A DNA stretch of 64,000 nt, from assembly GCA_008508345.1 (NCBI GenBank), contig QNGE01000113.1:118732-182731 (forward strand), written 5' to 3'. Below are positions 54,900-64,000 of this stretch, in pieces. The notes under the pieces are model-generated. The model was given only the letters and a program-made list of their open reading frames with translations. It was not told where the DNA came from and ran no database searches. Numbering within the stretch: position 1 is the first letter of the stretch; every line of letters begins with the position of its first letter. The DNA comes from Paragonimus westermani. Lineage: Eukaryota > Platyhelminthes > Trematoda > Plagiorchiida > Troglotrematidae. The position numbers and the translations under genes are program-made.

Positions 54900-55850
54900 T
54901 CGCTCAGTTTTTCTGCAATATGCAAGGGCCGCAAAAGGCAGATTCGGGCAAAGTGCGAGAAGTAGTGGTGATGCTCGTAGTCACCTCTGTTCGAGTGTGC
55001 GCGGAGAAAGAGAGCCTAGGAGGGGGCAGTTGAGGATTCTGAACTTCTTTTATACAGCCTTGCGAAGTAAATGGTGCTCTATATGAACTTGCGTAACACC
55101 TTGACCAATGTCGTGAGTTCATCGAGCGCAATGTACATAGTAGTTGATCCAACGCACAAAGGTCAGGCTTTTATCCCATAAACTGCACTGAGCTCGTTGA
55201 ACTGCGCAAACCTCGGGACTACCGTGTGTCACCCCGCTGCTATTAGACTCGTTGAAGGTTTCTACCAGCAGTTGAACGCGTGAATCATCACGTGAGCAGC
55301 GCAGATTCTGACAGATTGTTTGCTGCTTAGTCTACTGAGTAGCAGGTGCATGTCTGGGAAAAATATATAATGTTCGGTCGTTCAAATGCTCTAAGGAACG
55401 ACATTTCGTCTTCTTGCTGACCTCTCCAACCAGAGCACACATTTCCCGCCGGATCTGTCAAATTACGAGCTCTGCCTCAAATTTCGCATAGGGGCGCCGC
55501 GTGTGATTTCAATATGATGAAGTTCCAGGCTTCAAAAATTCAGTAAGAAGTTGGTAAGTTGCACCTATCTTTGTCCGTTGTAACGTGGCCCAACATTCAC
55601 TTCGACCACGTTACGATGGCCCATGCAAAGTAATCTCACGAACGCGCAAAGTTTTCCCACTCGAGCTTTCCGGAATAGAAGTCAGTGTGGACAGTGGCCG
55701 TTTTAAAACGGCCTGTCTCAGGATCATCCTTTTCGATCTTAACCCTTCAGCTGCACCACGGGGCTCTGATGGACCTACCTACACATACAAAGCTTCCACC
55801 AAAACTGGGCGTGATGACGAAAGAGCACCTTATCCACATCCGTCTGCCAG
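54900..55850 (+). pseudogene. Gypsy-like integrase C-terminal relic
   Basis: Best evidence is at 55585-55760: HSLRPRYDGPCKVISRTRKV, then SVDSGRFKTA, matching the Gypsy integrase C-terminal word L.P.Y.GPF.V..R......L...G....VS.DRLK.A. About 350 bp upstream, at 55195-55285, NLGTTVCHPAAIRLVEGFYQ matches the core end LG....TT.YHPA.NG.VER.H, with the usual Tyr and Asn lost. Stops lie between the pieces. An upstream plus frame (54159-54428) with REQALQARQNFEKSNDVLLD might be gag (a Q.P.E...DF-type word), but this is weak. No LTRs were identified. Confidence 0.65.
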
Positions 55851-57166
55851 CTAGTGTTCGGTGACAACTTTTGCAAGAAACGATTAACGAGCGCTTATTT
55901 TTTAAACTGCCCTGGGGTGGGAGTTCCAGAGGAGGCTTCCCATCTCCACTAGCTAGCGACGCTTTACATGCCAATCGTGTAGTTCGCCGGTAGTGCTTAA
56001 AGACCGAAACCCGTTGGAGATTGCCGTTTGAAGCGAGATTAAGTCTTACAAATTTAAGTTCATTACCGATATTCAAACTGCAGGCCACATAAGGAGAACT
56101 TACTGATTTCAATAGTTTACTTACAACGATAAATTAAACTCTATCTGGAAACCGACCACGGTCTGGCTCTCGTTGGGATAGATTTGCGAGTGTTTCAATG
56201 AAAGCATCATCGTCGGTCTGAAGATGTTGAAGTGTCCTTTACAAAACTTTCACGTGGAAATGTACCTGCCACCCCTGCAGGGACACAAAATCGTGCGTGG
56301 TGCGGGAGATAAACAGGTAACTGCGACTATCTACCGCATTACGTTCTCACTGTATTTAACACTAAACATCAGCATGACTAACCGCCAGAGTCATACAACC
56401 AGGTTTATAAGTTGATTATCCATCTTGAATATATACGCAGTACAGTTCCCGTTCGGTATTTCGAGTAGACGTCGGTCAGCGAAAACTTTTTGCCGAAAAT
56501 GTCCACATATGGCTTCATCAGAGGGTTGTTTCTACCACTCATATTATGGGACGGCGCAAAAATAGGCAGTGTCCCACTTTATGGAAGCAAACATTCGGCA
56601 GAGGTGTCTGTACATCTTCGCTTATCTTCGAGTGACGTCACACGTATTTTGGGTCTGGCCATCACTATCTTTCAGTCACGTTGACAACCTGTGCTCAAGT
56701 AATCGTGGGGCACATGTAATGAAAACCGGTAGTCTAAAACTTAACCACTGACTGGGTGAACATACGGCACGGTCGGAGTGAGGTCTGGTGTTAGTGAAAC
56801 TATTGGTTAGTGCTCACCGAAAACACGTTGTTCGAGCTCATGTTCGATAGACACACTGTGTCTGCAGCAGACAAATGTAGCCAAGATATGTGCTATCGGA
56901 GCATGTGCTCCTTAGGAATGTTGCGGTTGTTCTGGATCAAAATGACATTATTATTTGGCTGCTGTGGATTGAAAATCATTAGCCCAAGTGTTAGGTATAA
57001 ACATGGTTGACGGTATTAGTTATGCATGTAGCTGTCAACGGAGTCCGTAGTGCGTGGAAACATTGACCGGTGGTCATGGGATTAACCGTTATCCATAGGG
57101 GTTTTCTGCAAAATGTTACGGCGGAAACTATAATAGTAATAATAATATATATTTCTCGACGCATAT

Positions 57167-57194
57167 GTGAGAAGCACGATGTGAGAAGCACGCT
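57167..57194. repeat. 14-bp tandem duplication
   Basis: GTGAGAAGCACGAT is followed directly by GTGAGAAGCACGCT (one mismatch). It adjoins an AAT/AT-rich simple stretch at 57130-57152. Confidence 0.75.
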
Positions 57195-58149
57195 GGGTTA
57201 TGCGCGATCACCGCAGATATTCAAAAACCATATGAAAACGGCCAAGTAATTATTAGCAAAACCGTGAAGCCTTCCGTCAAGAAGAACGTGGTCAAAAGGC
57301 AAATGACCGTAGTTTACGAAACTTTGACGTACGCAACAGAGAAGGAGATAGTTCGGTCGCTTCACAGATTTAGTCTCAATCAAATAGGATGTTACACTAA
57401 TTTACTCTCTACAAGGTCGTGGGATGGGCAATTTTTCAAATAGTTCAAGGTCACACCGCGAAGAACGTCCGAACGCATCTTTGGAGTGTTTTGCCATTAG
57501 GGGATAAAATTGGCGTCCGGAAAATGTCAAGATACGTTGGCTTTTGCGAGGTAGGGCGGAAAATCTCAGAATCCAGCAAACGATTAAGCAGATTCCAACG
57601 CAGGATTTAGTCGATTCCCCGAAAAACGTCAAAAAGTTTAACGTCTCGCGAACCGTTCATTTAAGACGAAGTTACGTGCGCCCATCCGTCGTAGAAATGT
57701 TTTCTCGCTCAGTGAATAATATGGGGATCGGAAAGGAGAATGTAATTTCACACGTTAGATGAGAAGATGTGGGGTTATAACATTTACTATGAGAAACAAT
57801 GTACTAGCGGAATTTTTGAGAAAGAACCCATACATTATTACTATGTTTGCTATAATTCTTGGAATATGTAACCTTATCTACTGTTTGTTGTGGCATTTTG
57901 CCATGTACTCGGGATTTATTCGGACATACGGAGAATTCAGTCGACGGTCTGGAGAGCCGCATGAAATGAGCGTCTGAGAACTAAAGCTCATGTGACGTCG
58001 TTCTGCTGTGCTTATTGTTGAGCGCCGCGTTCACATTTCGAAGAGCGTTAGGCAGCGGGGTGGTTATCTACGTTATGCACATTTGACGGCTAAATGTTTC
58101 TCGGACCACACTCAAAAACGTCATCAGGTGATACATAGAGCTTGAAGAT

Positions 58150-58560
58150 AGACATTGTGTTCGTTAACGTAAGATAGCTGTCCGAACAATTTTAAAACGC
58201 TTGATGTTGTTACTGGCTCTAACTTCATTCGGAAGTTTATTCCAGACGTAGGAATACTTTACAAGGAAAAAGCTTGCACACATACTTCTCCGGGATATCA
58301 GGGTTGGCGAGGTGGAACCCTTACCTCGTAAACTATATAGAGGGCTGTGTTGTAAGTGGACGGTAAACGCCGTGGTACTCACATCCGAATGTATGAGTTT
58401 ATACAGCAGCGTCAGGTTCAACTTTAATCCACGCAACCGAAGTGGATCAACACCGAGTTTTTCACAGCGCTGTCTGTAGGTGAGCGGAGAAGTATATCCT
58501 GGCAAGCTTTTGGTAAACGATCGTTGGAGGTTTTCTAACACAAGCCTATCAGAGAGAGCT
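58150..58560 (-). pseudogene. CR1-like LINE C-terminal fragment
   Basis: Frame 58541-58164 has LENLQRSFTKSLPGYTSPLT, YRQRCEKLGVDPLRLRGLKL, FFLVKYSYVWNKLPNEVRAS and IKRFK. This is the same module as at 47660-48060 in the larger LINE (YRERFRTLALDLLWL..., FFLVKHSYVWNELPHAIRAS), roughly half identical in protein, so it is a related but separate family. RT is absent upstream: a 5'-truncated insertion. Confidence 0.82.
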
Positions 58561-59539
58561 TAAACAAGTGTGAGATAGGACGGGTTACGAGGGTTGGAAC
58601 GACACCGATATTAATGGTAGTTAAAAGTTGCTGGGACGTAGATGAAATAAACCTTTGGTTTTCAGCTTTCGCGTCGTTCTTGAAGGAACAAGGAAAGTGT
58701 AAATAAGCTGGTGCATATCCCATTGTTAAATAGACCACTACTAACAGTAAAATAGCGCCACGGAGTAGTAGACCCCTAATTTATTGCGGGATTGTGCAAA
58801 GAAACGTTTGTTAGCAAGATTGCACACGTTGAAAAGCCTGTACTTGTTACAATTTTAAAAAGTCGGGTGAGAAACAGGGTCGAAATTAGTCGTAAGTGGC
58901 CTACGGTGCATTCTGTTATGGCCGCGCAATTTGTACTAATCTACCCTAACTGAAATCATGAGTAAAGCGGAAACTCAGCAATGTGTGTCCAACCGTCAAA
59001 TTCACACGGTGTAGTTGTAACTTTTCACCCCATAAATATTTCGAAAACCCCGCAATCCCCGGAACTCTGAGAATAGAGGCTGTTGCATAGTAAATCAGAA
59101 TGCGATAAGGCGGCAGCAATCGCAAACTAGCACGCATGCAATCCGCCTAACAGACGCACACAACGGACAGTAAATCAATGAACGGCTTGGAGTTAAGCCA
59201 GTCACGGTCGCGATGTATCACACAAGTGGTATTAGCAGATCAGATACGAATTGAACGTCTGGGCATCGCAAAGGATGTTCACACACACAAAATAGCTATC
59301 CTTTGGTCGACTTCGGATTTGTCGCGGATGAAAACGCTGACCGATTTCAGGGCCCCTGATGAGTAATGAGGTTTTGAGGGGTTCACAAGTGAATGCTCCG
59401 TATTCGAGGGCGAGGTGGATACCTGGATTGATCGTGCAATGAATAATTGATGTTGACTGACGTTCTCGTAGTTATCCAACTCGTGTGTACCGGCACCAAG
59501 AGTACGGACATAACTTTGTTCGCTATCTGGTGTGCAATT

Positions 59540-60700
59540 GAATTCTCAAGCGGACAAATGCACTGGGTGCCGGAGTTTCTGCTGACCTGGAGCGGGTCTT
59601 TTGGTAAGATTCTGTCTTGAGCAGCCTGACGGTTTTCTCTCCATTTGCAGGCTGGTTAGCTGCGTTAAGTATCGTACGTAGAGTTTTCCCGAACATGAGT
59701 CCAGCAGGCGTCCCCCGGTCCCTCCATGATGGCCAGTGCAATTTTTGAATAAGGCTTGAGTCATAGAATACACCCACGTTTCTCCTTGTATCTCTGATGC
59801 CTGTACACACTCCTTCAAACAGCCAATAAAACTTTCCATCGCACCAACAATGTGCGAATGTTTTATCCTCTGTCGACGTTAAAATTCCTCGAACTCAGAA
59901 ATGAAGAACTGAGATCCATTATCGGTGACAGTCTTTTCAGGATACCGAGGCGAGCAATAAACTGATTTTATCCAGCGAATTACTGAGTGATGTGATAACT
60001 TCACAAATATGCCTCTGGCCATTTACTGTGGTAGCGTTTGGTGTCCAGTGTATTGCGTCTGTCCGAAGAAGCCGTTGCAAAAGGTCCCTTGATACGGATA
60101 GCCAGCTTTGCCCACAGGTAAACAATATGCTCTACTTGCAGCACAGAAGCAGTTGTCGGTTGGGCTGATATATCAACGTAATAGCAGGAGATGCAATTAC
60201 TAACAGCGTTCGTGACTACTGATACCGTTTTCTAGCACGTCGAACGGTCAGCGTCATTGAAAGATGCCCCTCATTAGCACAAAGCATATTCCCACGTTTA
60301 GAGTTAGATGGTGGAATGAACCCTGATCCATTCATGACGCAGTCGCCTATCACATGAAGCTCCCTTCGCAAGGACTAACAGCATGTTGCTGGTCAGTGAT
60401 ATTCACGACACCAGGTTATGAGATGGAAACGTATTGTTTTGGTTGTGGGAGCTCGTCTTCCATTTACGTATCCTCTCGCAGTCGTTCTCTGGTTACCGCA
60501 TGAATTTCCAAATTATCAATGGTAGCCACCATTTCGAACTTGTTCATATCGTCTGTATAAGATAATGTAAGTGAAGGCAACCGGTAAAGTATGTCAGCTG
60601 AACAAATTCTGCGTTTAGTTTCGAAGTCTCAAATCAGTAGTCTGGCACACCACCGACTGGCTTGTAATGGTATATAACCTCCTGTTACTTGACCGAGAAG
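59540..60700 (-). pseudogene. Gypsy-like pol relic (RNase H end, integrase)
   Basis: From the 5' end on the minus strand: ADILYRLPSLTLSYTDDMN near 60600 (usual NADGLSRLP after RNase H); MNGSGFIPPSNSKRGNML and NEGHLSMTLTVRRARKRY near 60250-60340 (integrase HH region, G.VV.P..L...L..LH.GH.G..R); HSKWPEAYL near 60020 (SKWPE); TVTDNGSQFF near 59930 (catalytic DNG.QF); ESFIGCLKE near 59830; TPAGLMFGKTLRT near 59710 (TPAELMFGR.LRT). Stops and frame changes separate them. No LTRs or reverse transcriptase were identified. Confidence 0.75.
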
Positions 60701-61879
60701 TGTCGTTAAGGCTGCACCAGCAGTTCTGAGAGTTCCCTTCTATTTGCACCAGTGTGGCCCAGGAGGCACAGTTTCATGTTCGAATTGGGCAAAATTTCAC
60801 CGCGCGCATTTTACGTAGTATGAAGGTTTTGGATAAACAAGACCGACTCAGATCGCTGAGCTCAATGTGATCAGAACGAATGTGGGTAAGAGGAGGTCCT
60901 ACTGAAATGCACTAAATTACTGTTCACGCAGGTACACATTTCCGATTTTCTGTTTGCGTTGTAGTAGAACAGACGTTCGTGATGAAAAATAGGATTATGT
61001 TTGAGAAAATAGGCCCAGGGTTGGTTAGTAGTCCCCACTTTTTCGCCACTTTCCAGGCTCCGAGGTTGTCATGCCGATTTGGGTTCTAAGAGTTCTGTTT
61101 CAAGTGACATGCTTTTATGCAACTCTCAGAATAGATTCTATCCCCAACCTTGACAAAATAACTGACGTGCTTACGGAGAGTTGGGTTTGGCTGCACTTGG
61201 CACTAGAACAGTCCTGGGTTACGTTGGGTTTTCTAAGTTTGTTCTAGTTTGCTTGAGTGCTAGTCGTAGACCATGAATTCTTTAGTTATCGTAGATACAG
61301 AAATGATTTCACCGGCTATTCCGGTTTATTATCTTGTTACACGATGCAGAAGTTAAAATCGCCGAACTCTGTGTCATGGACGCACATGTGTTTGTTTTAA
61401 GTGGCTGTTAATTGAGAACGATCTTATCGTGTGTTGTTTTTGAATATCAGGTATGGATGTCCTTGGGGTTACTTGCGTGTGGAAGTGTTAACATATGGTT
61501 GCCAAAATAATTTATATCTATACATACGATGATGCAAACATTATTTTTCGTATCGATATATATTTTATATTCAGGAAATAGGCTATGTCACAGCTTTCAA
61601 TGCGACCTTTGGGAATCGTTGATTCCACACTTTTTCAGTTCCAATAGTGTTTTCAGAGGTAAATGGAGGATTTGGGCGTTGTTTACGTTCGTGGGACGAG
61701 CTGTACGTCGAAAACTGTTCTGAGGCACCTTGAGGCAAGTTGACGTGGTTCCTTGAAAACCGTCCAGATTCATCAACGTTGTACGAAATGAAAGAGGCGT
61801 GGGAGCGTATGCAGTGGTGTGCAACGTACCTAGTGAGTTAACTGTTGTTAACTTTAACGATCCAGTTCTCCTGATACAT

Positions 61880-62650
61880 GTTGCATTTCAAGATTTCATG
61901 TGGTCCGGCGAAATGTCTGTCTGGTTATGAATTCTGTGGAATTGGAGCAAAACCAACCCCTCAATCGTTTGATGTGAGTCACGTCCTACAAACCGCTGAC
62001 TCGCCATCAGTGAGTTGAACGAATGCAGGAACCTGTTTCGCTACAACGCACCGACTGCTGGCATTAAACATTGTGTAGTGGATGCTTGCGGAAGTTTTTC
62101 ACGATCGTGGACATTGGAAACCTCCGCCAGAAGTTGAATCCTCTTGTCAAACGTAAGAGTGGTAACGGAACACTAGAGAACCTCAAGGAAGTGCTGTCGG
62201 TGATCAGTGCAATAGGTGTGGTGTGCATCCTGATGGATGAAGACAAGACATACGCATATTTACTTTGTCCGGCGAACACAACTCAAACTATTCCAACGTT
62301 TCCCGCACGTTGTGAATGTGGATTCTACCCACGAGACACAGGCAAACGTTTGTCACCAGACGTTCCCTCATGCTTTCGAAGCTGAAAGTTATATCCGTTC
62401 TAGTAACAAATGGCATGAAACAGGCCCAACCAGTGATGTACGAGTACGTTTGCGGTGAGAAGTATGCAACACTACGTAGACTGTTCGAGACTTTCCCAGA
62501 AATAATGGACGAGCGGTAAAGACGTTTGTAATGGACAAAATGACTGCACAAATGAGGATGGCCCATGTGGGTTGGGCTGCGACATCATGATGTTGCTTCC
62601 ACATGCGTGACGCCGTCCGTAAGCATATAGGTGGATAAAATTCCTCTGTC
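61880..62650 (+). pseudogene. Mutator-like (MULE/ZSWIM-type) transposase relic
   Basis: Successive plus-strand frames give NLRQKLNPLVKRKSG and VLSVISAIGVVCILMDEDKT (62071-62275), LKLFQRFPHVVNVDSTHETQ (about 62270-62330), VLVTNGMKQAQPVMYEYVCG and YATLRRLFETFPEIM (62400-62515), then KTFVMDKMTAQM and CCFHMRDAVRKH (62521-62620). The VDSTH(E)T motif with its catalytic Asp, the V.DG..R..PV..... T......F word and the FVMDK..A.....C.FHV.K..RKH tail fit the MULE transposase domain found in ZSWIM1/3-like proteins. At least two frameshifts and a stop break it; YATLRR and DAVRKH remain clear. The zinc-binding SWIM part is not seen. Confidence 0.65.
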
Positions 62651-62799
62651 ATGTCCGTTGAAATAGAAGCTCTTTTCGCAGTGGTTATCTGTTCAGCCGA
62701 CTGGCTACGGTATACAATGAGGAAGGGTAAGTTTCACCTTGCGCCGTATACCGTGTGTTCAAACTTGGCTTGGATATCTCCCGGCGAACATATAGGAAG

Positions 62800-63110
62800 G
62801 TTACGGATTATTTGTTGTGATTGGCTTTACATCGAGTCCAAGTGGGCCATCCATGCACAAAGCGAGGTTGTCCGCTCCAGCAATCAGGTTGTAGACTGAT
62901 AACTGACGTTTAAAAAGACGTGCTGCAGAAACATCCTTCCCGTTGCCAGTAACAGAATATGGATCCACAGCAAGTAGCCGATGCGAAATTTTTAAATGCA
63001 AATAACCTAACTACCTTCGTGAAGTTGTTGATGTTGACTTGTAGGTCAAGGACAGTCTTCACCGAATGATCACGTTCGCAAGTCATCTTGTCTGAAAACA
63101 TCTGTACGGG
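62800..63110 (-). other. Two exon-like open segments, unidentified
   Basis: On the minus strand, FSDKMTCERDHSVKTVLDLQ ... INNFTK ends at a donor-like AAG|GTAGTT (63018), and a second open piece (63001-62801) reads DPYSVTGNGKDVSAARLFKR, then YNLIAGADNLALCMDGPLGL and ends near CC|GTAACC. The composition is protein-like, but I recognise no family, and the acceptor of the second piece is unclear. It could be a decayed element or part of a gene continuing outside. Confidence 0.25.
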
Positions 63111-64000
63111 CGGAAACCGGGACCCAATTTCGAACCAGTAGCTGAGCTCAAAGTGGGAGGTTCTACGATGGTCAACAGGAACATAGCAGTGTGCAACATT
63201 ATGGCCACGCCTTCGTCGTCAACAGTAGGTGTTCCAACTTAGGGTGCTGTTTGCCTCTACTCGTAAACTGTGACGGTTGCTGAAAAATTTCGTAAGCCTC
63301 TAAGTTGGATATACCCCTTGGTGTCCTTCTTTAACAAATGACCTTGTCCATATTCCAGCGGACAAAATGTTTCCATGAAAGGTGTACAAGTGTTTTAGCA
63401 GCAAATAGCCTAGATATGCCGAAGGCATTAAAAGAATACTGCGGGATCTCTCAGTTTTTGAGCATATTTGTACGTTGCAGTATGCTGACTGTTGTATTTC
63501 ACTTTCACATTTTTACAAAAGGCTTAGTAGTCATGATCGATCGACGAATCATTCGACGAAACCATAATCACACCTAAAATTACGCCTAAATTTCAGGATA
63601 AGTATATCTTACCACGTCGATGACACCGACGTTTTCTTAATGTATTCCACCATTGTGTCTCCAAAATAGCATGAAGTGCAACATTTTGTTGTTTTTCCAT
63701 CGATCGTTAAGCCCGTGAACTACCGCCTCATTTTCGTTTACACCTTCGGGAGATTTAAGGAAGCATTTCCAGAATTCAACGATTTTACGAGGTGGAGCAC
63801 GTCACAAAATCATAACAACCTCCGAAACTTAGAAACCATTTTTGCCTCCAAGTCAGCAGAGATAATCACGGTCTACCGATTACACTTTGGAGCCCCCGAC
63901 TTCTCTCGAGCCGGGAACTAATTACTATCCTGAAGCCATCTATGTATTTGAAACGTTTCCATGCTTTCGCTCTGCTTGTACTGTTTTGAGGACAGCAGCT
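63111..64000. other. No recognisable gene
   Basis: A plus frame at 63676-63921 has no domain I recognise. Nothing else stands out. Confidence 0.45.

Noticed and set aside
57759..57977. Small plus-strand frame with a hydrophobic, membrane-like middle
   Set aside because: AT-rich DNA readily gives such peptides; no conserved motif, no supporting neighbours.
59279..59479. Minus-strand words near INPGIHLALEYGAF resembling the LINE motif VRP.LEYG
   Set aside because: Only one motif, no flanking support.
1..64000. CRISPR arrays, operons, prophage or other prokaryotic systems
   Set aside because: No regular spaced repeats or dense same-strand genes; the spliced host gene and LINEs show eukaryotic DNA.

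Overview
The window reads as eukaryotic nuclear DNA from a flatworm, most likely a digenean trematode. The evidence is one widely split gene with 31-38 nt micro-introns at its 5' end and kilobase introns further on, no bacterial-type gene packing, and many decayed retroelements of types common in trematodes (RTE-like and CR1-like LINEs, Gypsy). The species is not determinable by eye; trematode is an inference. One ambiguous base (n) lies at 24663.

The only host gene I can identify is EXOSC10/RRP6, the nuclear exosome 3'-5' exonuclease, on the minus strand. Eleven exons (36329 down to 15450) splice in consistent phase into 502 codons covering the N-terminal PMC2NT region, the DEDDy exonuclease domain with all catalytic residues, and the HRDC domain. 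Five further candidate exons (14604 down to 6821) keep phase and would give about 745 residues; this C-terminal part is open but not clearly conserved, so it is tentative.

Layout: 1-6.8 kb is mostly featureless, with a LINE tail relic near 2.5 kb. From 6.8 to 36.3 kb is EXOSC10, whose introns hold a piggyBac relic (17.3-17.9 kb), a broken RTE-like LINE (18.9-21.4 kb), LINE tails (22.7-23.1, 33.9-34.5 kb), misplaced or isolated LINE pieces (31.6-31.9, 34.9-35.0 kb) and two copies of a repeat with a 216-bp identical core (21.5 and 30.7 kb). From 37.4 to 40.0 kb, just upstream of the gene, is a CR1-like LINE; another RT piece is at 41.1-41.8 kb. From 42.2 to 47.6 kb I see nothing. From 47.66 to 52.48 kb is the best preserved element, a CR1-like LINE with an intact-looking endonuclease ORF, a mutated RT motif and a 0.4-kb foreign stretch. 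Downstream are Gypsy integrase relics on both strands (54.9-55.8 kb plus, 59.5-60.7 kb minus), a CR1 C-terminal fragment (58.2-58.6 kb) and a Mutator-like (MULE/ZSWIM-type) transposase relic (61.9-62.65 kb).

No operon, CRISPR or prokaryotic system is present. The points most worth checking are the EXOSC10 micro-intron cluster, its unusual C-terminal half, the possible spliced-leader acceptor before its start codon, and the conserved-core repeat.
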